62,022 bases of DNA from Phaeoceros laevis (taxonomy: Eukaryota; Anthocerotophyta; Anthocerotopsida; Notothyladales), in NCBI GenBank assembly GCA_049999765.1, contig JBNGIQ010002585.1:1-62022 (forward strand), read 5' to 3'. The translations under genes were made by a program, and so were the position numbers. Numbering within the stretch: position 1 is the stretch's first letter; the number at the start of each line of letters is the position of its first letter. The notes under the pieces were generated by a model, which was not told the DNA's origin, did no database searches, and saw nothing but the letters and a program-made list of their open reading frames with translations. Below, in pieces: positions 23,379 through 37,010 of the stretch.

Positions 23379-23652
23379 AGCTTTAGGCAGAGGGAATGGT
23401 GCGACACGGTGTCTTCTCAATTGTGTTTGAATCTTTCTCTCCTCAATGAATGCCAGGAAAAATGGAAACCACTTATGGAGATGCTGGCAGATCCATGGTG
23501 TGCATGAGCTTTAGGCAGAGGGAACGGTGCGACACGGTGTCTTCTCAATTGTGTTTGAATCTTTTTCTCCTCAACGAATGCCAGGAAAAGCAGGGCATCC
23601 ATCCCTCATGGAAACCACTTATGGAGATGCTGGCAGATCCATGGTGTGCATG
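23379..23652. repeat. Imperfect tandem duplication, two units
   Basis: The unit beginning AGCTTTAGGCAGAGGGA occurs at 23379-23506 (128 bases) and 23507-23652 (146 bases). The second copy has an insertion of about 18 bases (around GGGCATCCATCCC) and a few substitutions. The high identity suggests a recent duplication. No coding content is recognised. Confidence 0.9.
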
Positions 23653-24017
23653 AGGAGTATGAACTCTGAGTGTGCACCCATGCCAACTCAGATGATCATC
23701 GTATTGCCAGCACATCGGGAAGCAGGGTGGAAGCATCCTCTTCTTTCTCACCTTGCTCATCGTGGCAAATTGGAGACTGGTAAGGTTAATTCGATGGAAG
23801 AACCCTAACTTAACTGGAGCCTGAGACCCTCAGGATGATAGCATCGTCTGTTACTTCCGGGGGGACACGACAGGATCGCACAATCGCACAATCGGCACCG
23901 TAGCCCCCATCCCAGGGCTGGCACCACCCTCTAGTGTAGACGGCCACCCTGTAGTGTAGTCGTCCTCCCTGTAGAGGTAGGTAGCCATGTTGAAAACATA
24001 ACGCGCAGGAGGATCCT

Positions 24018-24028
24018 GGATTCGAACC
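24018..24028 (-). repeat. Isolated tRNA-like B-box sequence, possible SINE trace
   Basis: The minus strand reads GGTTCGAATCC, the classical internal pol III B box. The flanking bases do not fold into tRNA acceptor and anticodon arms, and I see no clear A box at the usual distance. A tRNA-derived SINE fragment is possible; chance is also possible. Confidence 0.25.
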
Positions 24029-24190
24029 GAGGTCGACTACTACCTAGTTCCTAACACGGTATAACCCATACCGTCTGTCCCGAAGAGCCCGTACCAATCC
24101 TTAATTAAGTCTAATTATATCCAATAAACCACCGAGAGACAAAGCAAGTACCGGTAGGCTGGGGGCTCTGTCGGTTAGCGGGCCGGGGTC

Positions 24191-24270
24191 TGCCCTCTAC
24201 CGGCCTGGCTTGCCTCCCCCGGTCACCGGCGAGCGCCGGTAAGCTTGGCTCTCCAAGCCGGTAGAGGGCA
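24191..24270. repeat. GC-rich inverted repeat (hairpin)
   Basis: TGCCCTCTACCGGC at 24191-24204 is the perfect reverse complement of GCCGGTAGAGGGCA at 24257-24270. The loop contains a second small hairpin (ACCGGC, GAGC, GCCGGT). Local GC content is much higher than the surroundings. It could be a terminal or subterminal structure of a small DNA transposon. Confidence 0.7.
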
Positions 24271-27200
24271 TCCGCCGGCCCAATCATATCCGAGTCCATG
24301 GTCGCATGGTGAGCTTGAAAGGGCACTGCTAACCCGCGCCCGACTCGTCACGCAATTGTACTCCTCCCTTACTTCCCGGAATTAAACATGAACCCAGATA
24401 TTCCTTACAGCTGGTGGTGGACCCACCGTGGTACGGCAAGTCCCATCTGAAGGAGTGAAGGAGGCCGTGCTGATGCCCCTTCGCGCTCTGGCCGTCGCCT
24501 CCGCAGGAGCAGAAGTGCTGTTTGTTGGAGCGCCATTTCTAGCCGATCATGGCTGTGGCAGCGGCGCACGCTCCCAGGGTTTCTGTCCACCCGCGTCTGC
24601 CGGCAGGGGCGGAGAAGAGGCAGAGAGGAGAAGTTGTTTCTCGTGGGAAACCTTGACGCCATAGCTCACTGGCCGGAGAGACCGAGCATTGCATGTACGT
24701 GCAAGCGGTGTCTGCTGCGGAGCGTGAGCTTGGTCTCTCTCGATCGGCTACTATAGCGGCTTCCAAGCTGGCCTGAGGCGTAGAGATCTGCTTCAAAGTT
24801 CTCTGAGCCTGGCAGGGAGTGGTCCATTGCACTTGATGTTCTCTATTGCAATTGTACAGTCAGTCCTTGAACATTTCCGTCTCCAGAGCTGAATAGGGCT
24901 TGGCCGGTTGATGGCGGGCGTTGGCCGTACCTCCCTGGACAACGCCTGGTTGTCCACTCAATGACGGACGGCGGTAGGATAACTCTGTCAGGTTTGCGGC
25001 GATGCTACTTGAGTCGGCCGTCCTTCCCATGGGCAGCAGCAAAGTACTAACTCCGGTCGTCAAAGTCGTTCCAAGGGATGCGAGCGCGGCCCTGATGAAA
25101 CCTTGCCTACCTTGCGGAGCTGAAAGCACTTGTGCAGATCTGGCAGCGGGGTGGTCATGATATATGTGGGGAAACAGGCAATTCCGCGTGGTTGGTGACG
25201 CACCGTAAGGAGCTCTAAAGACGGGAGAACACAGCTTGCGTGCTGATGTGTCGTCGTAGCATTCAGGGTACTATTCTCTTCCTCAAGTATGTTGTGCTGT
25301 CATGTGTGCTGTCAGCTATATGACCTTCGCCGCTGAGTTGTAGTCAATCACCGACGTCCTTGATGTCGATTTGAAGCAGCTTGCTTGGCAGAGCCCAGAT
25401 GGAAAGGTAGCTCGTCACAACCACGGAAAGTTCCAAGAAGCAACCAATCTGCCCTGCTACCGACACGAGATGAAGGTCAGAATGCGGTTCGTTGGTCTTG
25501 CTCACATGCGCAGGTTCCAGGTTAGCGAGCTGACTAGGCTGTCTTTCCGGGTGAGTAGGTATGCGCGCATCGATATCTGATCCGTTGAAGAGCCCACCTG
25601 AGCATCCACAATCCACAGAGCTTGCCGGCCCCCTCGAGTACATGGATTCCTCGCTGGAGTCGACATACTCTGTGAGATTGTGGTGGCTGAAGCCGAGCTC
25701 CTTCCAAGGATTCACTGATAGAGCTTTCTTGGGTCCGCACCAAATAGACGAAGACTTCCTTCTTCGAGATTCGTCAAGCTTCTGAAGTTCAAACCCCTAA
25801 ATCTAAGATGGGTAAGTGAGGCACCTCTCACGAGATCTTTGTTTTTTCGTCTCTAGATCTGTTTGCTTTGCACGTTCGTGGTTTAGGGTTGCACGTTAGT
25901 GGTTACTGCTTGAGCTGACATGACAATTTTGATGCGGTCTGTGGCGAGGGTAGAGCTCCAACCAGTACTACCTTGTTCTAGTTGTGATTCCATTGCATTA
26001 TGCATGTCTATTTTCTAGCACTTGCAATTGCAGGACTTCGGGAGAATTCTTGCGATTGGAATTGGATATGAGTGCCTTGCCATGGTCATTAGCAATATCT
26101 ACAGACCACCAAGTGCGAAGTTATTCCATGGTTGAGAGCAGCAGCTCTGCTGGAGGGAGATCTATCAATATCAGTCCCTGCTCCTGTCCACAAGTCTTGC
26201 AGTGTTAAAGTGGACAACAGAATTATATTGAATTTGACGTGCAGTTCTGCAGAATCCGCACATGTATAGATGCATGATTTTAATGGGAATGTGTGCCTCG
26301 TGCTGGTGGTCCTGCATTGGCACTCAGGTCTGGTTGCCCTGGCCTGGCCTGCTTATGGTTGGCTGGAGCATAAACACCACCGGTTGCGATTTCGTCCATG
26401 TAGCTGCTGTCACGAATCACAAGAAGTGCAATTGTCAGTGCCCAGGCAGGAGTGCAGTCCCTGAGATATCCTCAATGATGATGAATTCGAATGTCACCCG
26501 TCTATTTCTGATTATAAGCACATAGCAGAGCTAGCAGTCACCATAACCAGGTACTAGGCCCAGGCTGAGATCAATGACCAATAGCCTACGCCTCGAGTCT
26601 CGCTGATCATATGAATGAATTTGCAATTGCAAATCGCAAGTGTCCGCTGTTCAAACGGGTGATCAGAAATGATCATGGTGGTGGGCCCGGCGTCGTCGCC
26701 CACATGCACGAGGATGAGGTACCCCTTGGGAAGGGGCTCTAGAGCCAGCCTGTTCCTTGACCACTCGGCGTCTCATCATGATCAGCAGGACAGGACTACA
26801 TTGCCGCCCATCCTTCTCCACGTTTGTCTTCGTTTACAAGAGAAAATGGGTGGTGAAGATTCCTATGGCTCGACTTGTTGCACTGGGTTCGTGTATTCGA
26901 CAAAAGCCTGCTGCCATCGTCGCGCGCTCCATACATGGTATGCAAGTGCCTGTAGGAGCGCCAACTGCCTGACACCTGTCCAAAGCTGAAGGAGGACCGC
27001 CAGCTGCACATGTTGTAGGCCGGCAAGGCCGGACCGGACCTTTCTGCAATTAGTACTTGATACCGCCATGAGAGCTGGTAGGACGTTCCAAGATTCTAAG
27101 CGTAAAACGAAAAACCAAGTTCAACCAGTAGCACATCCTTTAAACTTCAAGCCCAGATCTTTGATCACCTGCGGAGCTAATTAAGTTGGCAACTTCGATC

Positions 27201-28274
27201 TCCCTTGAGAGAGCACCCACACCAGCTATTCGGAGGCTGTCCAGGTACTTGTATGCTCATGCTGCGCAAGTGTGCTCAACGGCACCGTGACGAGTAGTCT
27301 GTAAGACGTCGAAGTTCTCTTTCAAATGTTGCATATGCAACGAAAGCGTCTCATGTCGAAGGCGGTTCAATCACGTTTGTGCTCCAGACGCACGAAACGA
27401 AACAGTCCAAGCCAGACGCAAGAAACATGTTATAAGTAGGAATCTATGGTTGGAAGGATGCCTTAGCCTGGTGCCCTAGCCAGCCGTCCTGCTTAGGGAA
27501 CCTTACTTTTTCCTAGTGAGCATTCCCCGTCCCATACGGCATCCCTACCCCACCTTGTCCTCCCGGTTAACCCCGGAGGTCCATCATTAATCATCATCAT
27601 CATCGAAAGAGTCACTAGGTACCCTCTGGGCACCTTTCCACAATCTGGGTCCCTCCTCCTGCCACACTTTTGCAAGCACTCAGCGTGTACACTGACATCT
27701 GTTCTCCCATGAGGGAGGTAGGTACCACAGACTGTACACCAGATCTGCACTATGGTCCACAGAGCAGATCTGGCTGTGCAGCTCCCTATGAAGCCTCAAC
27801 AATTATCCTCGTCCATCTGAACGAGCTCAAAACCACATGGTGGTGGGAGATGTAGTACTGGACGTTCCCCACATACATCCGCAGCAGTTGTTCCTATCAA
27901 TTTTGCTAAAGCTCCGACCCATTGCCAAAACTGGTTCTGTTCTACAGAATCTCTACACATGAGATAATCCGGAGAGTCAAAATTGGAAGTAGCTACCTGG
28001 CCCTGTACAGGTCAGATCACTTCACAGTTGATCTCAGTCCCCCGCGTAGGTATTGCAAAAGAAATTGAACATTCACCGTGCATATATGCTCGTGAAGCAT
28101 CCTGGAGGACTCAGCTTCCGCACATGTATGTGCATTTGTACCAGTCACTCTTTCCTGGTCGAGGAGCCGCTTACAGACCTTGAACCAACACTACCTTGCA
28201 CAGCCGTTAGCTGCAGAGGGGGGGCTCCGCCTGATGCAGTGCACACTGGATGCCACTACACGTTCTGGTCTCTT

Positions 28275-30158
28275 TCAATCTTGTCCTGTACCCGGCCTCA
28301 GGGTCAGAGAAACCGGAGCAGTAGGATCTTCAACAAGGTCAAAATCTGGCCTCACAGCTGGAACAAAGTCTGGGGTCATTTCACAGAGCAGTCTCGGAGC
28401 CTTCTCTTCCGATTTCTTGATGTTTGGAAACGCATGACTCCCACTACAATCCGGGCACTCCTCTGCCCGTGGAACCTGACCCCCAGAATCGTCGCTTGTA
28501 GGGATTACGGTCAGAGAAACTGCAGCAGTAGGATCATCAATGAGGTCAACATCTGATCTCACTGCCGGAATGAAGTCTGGGGTTATCACACCTGGCAGCG
28601 TCAGAGCCTTCTGGCGGAAGCTTAGGCCAGGAGAAGAGTCCCAACCAGAATCCTCAGAATCCCTGCTCCGACCTCGCTCTGCGCTTTCTTCTTTAGGAAG
28701 CCGGTATTCCTTAGCACCGTTTTTAGTCTTAGCAGCATGATCAGAGAAATCAATCAAGGGTGGAAGCAGTCCCGCCTCCTCAGTTCCCGGCTCTTTTGAA
28801 AGCAGTGCAGCCTGTTCTGGTGCAGAATCTCTCCGGAAACTGTCCAGCAGGATGTGACACACGCTTCCAATGGCCAAGAGCACCTCATTCAGACCACCCC
28901 AGATTGCTCTCCATGCTTTCATGAACCATTCTTGTAAGAGCATCCTGTACACAAATAGGACAAGAACAGCGAACATTGCAACAGCCCCACCTGCTAATCC
29001 GTACAGGAACTTTCTATCTGCAAAAGTAGCATCCTCGACTGGTCAGTGAGTGAAAAACCTTCTGATCATGTTGAATCTTGAACTTTCCTCCATGGACAAA
29101 ATCCCAAAGAATCAATGATGGCACACGATAGATAGAAGACCAACAAAAGTTTATGATGATGCTCTGCTGTGCCAAAAGAATATCTCTGGACTCAGACGAA
29201 TGCAAACCTACCTGTAAGAAGACCAGCTGAAGGATCCTTATAGAAGCCATCCCAAGGACTTTTGCAGCACTTCAGGTCAAGAAGGATCCTTCTGATAGCG
29301 TTGTTGCCTCTGTCAGCAACTATGAGAGCACATATCGTTCTGTCGAGATACAGCTCGATATCAGCAGAGAATCTGGCATCCTCGGCAGACCCATCTGTGA
29401 AACCAAAAGAGCCTCCAGCTAATGTTGTCACTCTCCCACCTGCATTTAGCAGATGTCCGAAATCGAAGTAAGTTCTCCACCATTTTGCACCAGAAACTCT
29501 GTTCAGTACACAACGAGCTAGCTAGCTGCCATATGTATACCTGAGATTTTTCTGATGGCAGCATTTCCGCTGTCTGCCACATAGATAGTGCCCTCATCGT
29601 CGACAACTGCGTTCTTAGGATGTTTAAACTGAGCAAACTCAGCAGCTCCATCCTTGTGCCCTGGCACTCCAGACCCTGCTATCACTTCCAAGCGACTTTC
29701 TACATACAGGTGAACAAAATGTTGAAATTTCAGCTCTGAAAACGGACTGCAAATAGTTTCCTTTGCTCACTGCACATGAATTTCCAGAAAATACCTACTC
29801 TCAGAAAGTGGCAAGGTGAGCTTTAAAATCGTGCTGTTGGTGGAGTCCACCACCAGGTAGACATCTTTCCGGAAGTCAGGGTAGATGCTGTGAATATGTG
29901 ATCCTGCTCTGGCTCGGTTGCCAGAAAATTTTGTGGTCACTCCATAGCCCCCTTCGTAGCGTGTGTATGCTCGAACTGCAAGTCGGAGACCAAATTTAGC
30001 CAAATTCTTGTACTCCTCTCCAATCTCAGAACCAGAATCATTGCTTCTAGCAAAGACATGCATCGAAAGGCCAGTCACTTACCAGTGGAAAGGAACTGCG
30101 TTTGGAGCGTCAGGATATAGAGTACAATGAAGAAATCCAAGCGTACAGCCGTCGGCAT
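28275..30158 (-). CDS. NHL-repeat single-pass membrane protein, copy B (long tail)
   Basis: Five exons read on the minus strand (30158-30083, 29975-29799, 29699-29541, 29439-29212, 29017-28275) encode about 460 residues. A signal peptide (MPTAVRLDFFIVLYILTLQT) is followed by the NHL propeller (YEGGYGVTTKFSGN, VVDSTNSTILKL, VIAGSGVPGHKDG, IYVADSGNAAIRKIS, VTTLAGGSFGFTDG, VADRGNNAIRRILLD). The last exon supplies a membrane segment (LAGGAVAMFAVLVLFVYRML) and a cytoplasmic tail of about 170 residues. The tail ends with two copies of a 25-residue unit related to TPDFxPAVRxDxDL. The architecture matches the plant NHL-domain membrane proteins, whose ligand is unknown. Exon structure matches copy A except for the tail. 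Confidence 0.9.
28302..28376 (-). repeat. Tail repeat unit 2 of the NHL protein
   Basis: This 75-base unit is a diverged direct repeat of 28509-28583. Both begin GGTCAGAGAAAC on the plus strand and end TCTGGGGT. They encode the C-terminal 25-residue units with the phrases VRPDFDLVEDPTAPVSLT and VRSDVDLIDDPTAAVSLT. Confidence 0.85.
28509..28583 (-). repeat. Tail repeat unit 1 of the NHL protein
   Basis: This is the partner of the 75-base unit at 28302-28376. The unit is in frame and the differences are mostly conservative at the protein level (Ile/Val, Asp/Glu), which suggests selection on the protein after an internal duplication. Confidence 0.85.
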
Positions 30159-30585
30159 ACTGGAGACTTAATTCCAATCGGCCACCGAAGAAAATTTGCC
30201 GCGCAGCTCCACGCCGGCGACTGAAGGTGCAAAAGTTACACAGAAGCCTTTCGTGGAAAGAAATGCTTCCAGCTGCAGCCAGTGGCTCGCTCGAAACCAA
30301 TAATATCACTTTGCAGCAACACAGGAATTCAGACGGGAAATCTCAAATTTTCACGACCAGAATCGGTTCCTACTTGCCTGCTTTCAGCTGAGTTGGAGAG
30401 CAGTTTAGTCAACTATCCTACTTGGTGCCAAGCTCCTCTGCTTTTTGCCACCGCTCTGCCTAGCTCTGCTCGAAGGAAGGCCAGCAGGAATGGAAAGAGA
30501 CTAGTTACACAAACACACCTGAAAATTAGAGAACAACTTCATGTAATCTAGTAACAAACTGGAGTTTACAAGATTTGATCATGTC
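30159..30585. other. Upstream region of NHL copy B and tRNA flank
   Basis: No gene is recognised. It holds the promoter of NHL copy B on one side and the upstream flank of the tRNA gene on the other. CAA triplets occur before the tRNA start, as in many plant tRNA genes. Confidence 0.45.
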
Positions 30586-30657
30586 ATCAGAGTGGCGCAG
30601 CGGAAGCGTGGTGGGCCCATAACCCACAGGTCCCAGGATCGAAACCTGGCTCTGATA
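30586..30657 (+). tRNA. Initiator tRNA-Met (CAT)
   Basis: The 72-base sequence starts ATCAGAGTGGCGCAG and ends with the matching acceptor strand CTCTGAT plus A73. The anticodon arm is GTGGG-CCCATAA-CCCAC, with anticodon CAT at 30618-30620. The T loop reads GATCGAAA, in place of TTCGA, and the first base pair is A-T. Both are hallmarks of eukaryotic cytosolic initiator tRNA. It looks the same as the initiator tRNA I know from flowering plants. There is no intron. A TTTT tract at 30687-30690 may terminate pol III. Confidence 0.97.
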
Positions 30658-31106
30658 TACAGTTGACTATAACCGGAACTCTCAAATTTTGCCATCCAAG
30701 TGGAAAGCTGCACCGGCGACTGTTATCATTTACCATTATTATTGCAAGAGAAATATGGTCGGCACGGAAGAGTGTAGCTGAAAACCACATACCAGCAACA
30801 CTGCAAAAGGGCGTGATACACGGCCAAGGGCTGTGAGATCAGCTGCAGTACTAGCAACTAAACGTGCTATGCGAAGGCAACCAAACCGATAGGGCTTCAA
30901 CAATTTTGGGTGACCCCATCGAACATAGTTTGAACCCGGTTGCAATGCGAACTTGTCACCTTAGAAAGCACGTCCATGGAGAGAAGGCACCCTTCTGCTC
31001 CGAGACCGGCAAGCATGGTTGCATAGTAGACGCTGTGAATGTTTACAGGAGGACGGAATGTTTTACAAGAGCTTTTGTCCCTTCAAATCCTTTCCTAGAA
31101 AAATCT
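30658..31106. other. tRNA downstream flank and PsaL 3' UTR
   Basis: After the tRNA and its possible TTTT terminator I see no gene up to the PsaL stop codon. Open frames on both strands are short and unrecognised. Confidence 0.5.
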
Positions 31107-31884
31107 CTACACAGGGTATGGGAGTTGGAGAACGAAGAGCAAGAAGTACGCCCAGGCAACACCTGACAAGCCTCCGAAGAAAAAGCCTCCGGAGAAGTTG
31201 GCCCAGCCCTCAGCGGTTTGCAGCTTGTCGGCTACCTTCTTCCTGCCTGTCAAGGTCAATGATGGCGCAGTGGAGGGCTGCCCTTCCTTGAACTGAGCAA
31301 TTCCGTAGATGGTCAGCCCAAGGCTGAGAATGACAACGAGGCCAGCGGCGCCCAACGATCCTGCCACTCCTGCCACTTCGGTGTCCCTAAGAGGTCCGGT
31401 CTTGACGAACGGTCCCACAAGAAAGAATCCGTGAGCAAGCCCGACTTCCACTCCCCTGAGCAGAGGGTTCACTGAGGTGCGGTACCCGGGCAAGTTGGAG
31501 AGGAACCATGCGATGAGCGGGCTGGAGGTAATGGGAGTCTCCAGGGATCCGACGAAGGGATCGCCGTTGATCGGCTCAATCACTTGGTACTGCATTTTAG
31601 GAACACACAGCATCCGATCAGGATTGAGGCACAGCTGAAGGAAGCGCATTGGAGCTCATGACAATGCCAGTAGAAATGCAATGCGGCCACGGTCTCACCT
31701 TCTCAGCACGGACGGACACGGCGCGAGCGGAGGTGGTCCTGATGGAAGCAATCTGTGCAGCTCGGAGTCCGGCCACATTGCCAAGGAAGCTGGTGCTGGC
31801 CTTGGCCATCCTACGGGAGGCCGCCGGCTGCTCCAAGGACAGAAGTCCTCCCACCGCCACCATGGAAGCTGTTGCTGCGGCCAT
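31107..31884 (-). CDS. PSAL: Photosystem I reaction centre subunit XI (PsaL)
   Basis: Two exons (31884-31699 and 31589-31107, minus strand) encode about 222 residues. PsaL is a thylakoid membrane subunit of photosystem I that binds chlorophyll and contacts PsaH, PsaI and PsaO. In plants it forms the docking side for LHCII in state transitions. The first exon is almost entirely the plastid transit peptide ([13 protein letters not shown] to VSVRAEK), rich in Ala, Ser and Arg. The mature part starts [19 protein letters not shown], highly conserved in PsaL, and continues with [17 protein letters not shown] and the C-terminal helix [20 protein letters not shown]. The length is typical. A GGATAAGG motif at 32026-32033, about 140 bases upstream, resembles the I-box of light-regulated genes. 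Confidence 0.97.
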
Positions 31885-33043
31885 GGCTGAGGCTTGTTGT
31901 CGGGTCGAGAAACGGAACCGAAGAGTGAGCGAGCGGGAATACGAAAATGGTGACGGAAGGCGGGTGGACGAGGGGCACCGGGTTCCTGCTCGGGGCCCTG
32001 CGATAGGCCGGTTTCTCCCGCAAATGGATAAGGCCCGGATTCTTGACCCTTGGTTCAACTTACTGATAATCAGTAAGCCCCAAACAGCGGAGTGACGCGC
32101 ATTTTGGCATTCAACTAAACTAGCGAAGTGTATAATGTGCAGACGCCAGATTCGGCCATTTTCCTATTCAATTCACAAGTGGCAACGCGTGGCTTGACTT
32201 GACGGCAGCATACATTAAAAGAGAGCCCCGAAAGAAAATGTTATTGAGAGCTTCTACACAAAATTGCACTCGAGTTTTCAGAGTGCTCGACTGGAGTTGA
32301 TATTCAATGACAAGCATGACCAAGCCATTTGGGCTTTGTCGGAGTGCTGAACTCTTGAGGGTTCGAGTGAAGTCCTTCCAACAACTCCTTCACATGATCT
32401 TCATATGACTTGCTGAAGATGACAAGCCTGAGGATCTACGTTGCATAGTGAAAGCAAGAGGATGACGTGACAAGCATACAACTGAACAGTATCCGCAGGA
32501 TCCACTGACTGGTGCAGTATGTTCTATGCCATCAGCGAGAAGTATAGGGTGCTGATCCCCGATCACTGCTGGTCATCATGTGAACCTGGCTGTAAATTCG
32601 AACCTGGGCTCCTCCGGTTTCTCTTAGCTGAGCCTGGAGCAACCTGCAAGTGACAAGGCTTTGCAGGAGTTAGTGGAAATCGCTCGGTGTATGCAACGTA
32701 GGGCTTAGGGAAGAGTGTAGCACCTTTCAGCCTGCATGGAAGCCCTCAAACCAGAAACCCTTCCCATCCCCTGCATGGTGGTAGCCAAATTTGTCACTCT
32801 ACAGTGCCTGTACACAAGTTGTGTTCCGCTAACTGGATGGAGGTCTTGCATCTTTTTATTGCACATCTATTCAACTAAGGTATCTAAAACCTGAGTACTA
32901 GAAACAACTTCCGCATGAAAAGTGTTTGGCCGTTGAGATACAAGTTTCCTAGAAGGTAATGAACAAACCAGCCAACTTCTCTGCACAAAATAGGTCAACT
33001 CATCACCTGTGGTTGCGACATAGGGTGTTGAAACACCTTGGCT
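31885..33043. other. Upstream region of PsaL, downstream of RUVBL2
   Basis: This holds the PsaL promoter and the RUVBL2 3' UTR. Apart from the I-box-like GGATAAGG at 32026-32033, no element stands out. A GAACCTGG sequence recurs near 32582 and 32601 but is not tRNA-like overall. Confidence 0.45.
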
Positions 33044-35132
<2,089 letters not shown>

Positions 35133-36384
35133 ATGAATGATCTGCTTTCAAAGTCGTTTTCGATAACGAAGGCCAGGAATTATTTGGATTTGAAACGAGA
35201 GGGTTTTCGGGATGTGGAGCTGGGGAATGAGACTGAGATGACTAGAATGGAGGCGGAGAGAAATATGAAGACGTTCTTTGAGGAGGTGGACTCGATCAAG
35301 AATGAAATGGCGCAAATCAAGCAGGTTCTTCTCAAGCTCCAAGACGGCAACGAAGAGAGCAAGACCATCCACAAGGCTGCTGCTATGAAAGCTCTTAGGG
35401 ACCGTATGGACAAGGACATCGAGGCTGTGAGCAAGATGGCAAGATCCATCAAGCAAAAGCTTGAAGATCTGGACAAGGCAAATTCCGCTAGTCGGAAGAT
35501 ACCTGGCTGTGGAGAAGGCTCTCCTCACGACCGTACGCGCACCAACATAACCAATGCTGAGAGAAAAAAGCTCAAGGATCTGATGGGGGACTTCCAAGTT
35601 CTTAGGCAGAAGATCATGGGGGAGTATAGGGATACTATCGAGCGGCGGTACTACACTGTGACAGGTCAGAAGGCTGATGATGCGACCATTGAGCACATCA
35701 TCGAAACCGGGGAGAGTGAAAATTTTCTGCAGAAGGCTATTCAAGAGCAAGGGAGAGGTCAGGTTCTTGAAACCATCAAGGAGATACAGGAGAGGCATGA
35801 TGCAGTCAAGGACATCGAGAGGAGCCTGCTAGAACTGCACCAGATTTTTCTTGACATGTCAGTACTTGTGGAGGAACAGGGAACGCATCTTAATGACATC
35901 GAAGCTCAGGTACGTCCAGTATTTTCCAAGGCGGCTGTAGCTCTGTATGTTGCTTTGGGCACTGCCAGTGGCTGTATGGATGTTGTGTTCACTAATTCAC
36001 TTGATGCGAAGATCTCTAAGAAAGATAACAGAGTGACCAGTAGTCTCAAGTTGTCACAGGGGATGCTAGTTTGGACTTTATTTGTACCAGTAGGAGTCTG
36101 AACGAATTGGAAACCTGCTCTGCTACAGATACTGATTGATAGACACATCTGGTGGTAGGGTGCACGTGTTTTTGGACTTTAATTGCGTGAGGTGATTTAC
36201 TGCTTTGATGGTAATGCAGGTGGCTAGAGCTTCCTCGTTCATTGAGCAAGGTACCACTCAGCTGCGCACTGCCAAGAAGCACCAGAGAAGTTCTCGCAAG
36301 TGGACGTGCATCGCAATTATTATTCTGTTGATAATTGTGCTTATCATCGTTGTGCCTATTGTCACATCCTTGAGGAAGAGCTGA
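35133..36384 (+). CDS. SYP1: Qa-SNARE syntaxin, SYP1 family
   Basis: Two exons (35133-35909 and 36220-36384) encode about 313 residues. The protein is a plasma-membrane or cell-plate t-SNARE that pairs with VAMP and SNAP33-type partners for exocytosis. It starts with the MNDLLSKSF motif typical of SYP12/SYP11-type syntaxins. It has the three-helix Habc domain (about residues 40-165) and a SNARE helix around FLDMSVLVEEQGTHLNDIE that contains the ionic-layer Gln. A basic patch (KKHQRSSRKW) is followed by a C-terminal anchor rich in Ile, Val and Leu. The single intron falls within the end of the SNARE motif. Assignment to a SYP11, SYP12 or SYP13 branch is not possible by eye. Confidence 0.94.
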
Positions 36385-37010
36385 GATACTTCAGCCAGTT
36401 CATTTTGGAAGGGAGTATTTTCTCGAGCTGGTATCTTTACTCTGGCATCTCCGAAGTTGCCCCTTGGTGTCAATTATGCTGCAATCTTGGCGCCGCGGCG
36501 AAGGATGGCTAATAACTTGCGGCTGTGCGAGATTGGCCGGTTCAAGGCCTTCTTTGGCTGTTGTCTATGGATGAAGGGGGGGTGAATCAATGCTATTGAT
36601 ACCCTTTTACCTTACAGTAAGAGAAGCCTGGTGGTTTCTATGCTAGGACATTTCGGGCATTTACACTCTAGGTTAAATAGTTTTGGAGCCTATGGCCCTA
36701 TGCATATGCGTGAGTTTCAGTCTTTAGACTTCTGTTGGCTGAGAAGAGACTGAAGGTGAATCTACTTGCAGGCTATTGCCTTGTCAGTATTCGTGGGCAT
36801 AATAATCTCGTGTAATATAAGTTCGAGTTAGCGCTGGAGTAACATTTTCGAATTTAATTATTTGAGCAATTTCGGATTTGCAGTTTTTGTTTGCGTTTCT
36901 TTTTGGAATTTTGGAATATCCACAGTCAAAGGGATGAAATGACATCGGCGACGAGACTCGGTGGAGGTGTTGGAATGGTGGAACCGTAGACTCTTCCTTG
37001 ACGGGGGATC
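36385..37010. other. Intergenic region syntaxin to light-harvesting-like gene
   Basis: This holds the syntaxin 3' UTR and the promoter of the next gene. No coding or structural signal is recognised. The stretch 36830-36900 is AT-rich. Confidence 0.45.

Larger units (their letters stand above)
22953..28274. other. Repeat-bearing, gene-poor interval between the NHL paralogues
   Basis: About 5.3 kb contains no gene I can support. It holds a 128/146-bp tandem repeat (23379-23652), a minus-strand B-box-like sequence (24018-24028), a GC-rich hairpin (24191-24270) and a short CAT microsatellite near 27583-27604. Minus-strand frames at 24405-24662 (starts with ATG, Arg- and Ser-rich, transit-peptide-like), 24860-25129 and about 25344-25797 (begins NPWKELGFSHH after an open lead-in) have plausible composition. 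They match nothing I know and could be remains of a decayed gene. Confidence 0.5.

Noticed and set aside
24000-24080. Possible tRNA gene at the B-box-like sequence
   Set aside because: Acceptor and anticodon arms cannot be drawn and no A box lies at the right distance.
26473-26515. ATGATGA followed by CTGA, resembling a C/D snoRNA
   Set aside because: The boxes are only about 35 bases apart, with no terminal stem; known C/D RNAs are longer.
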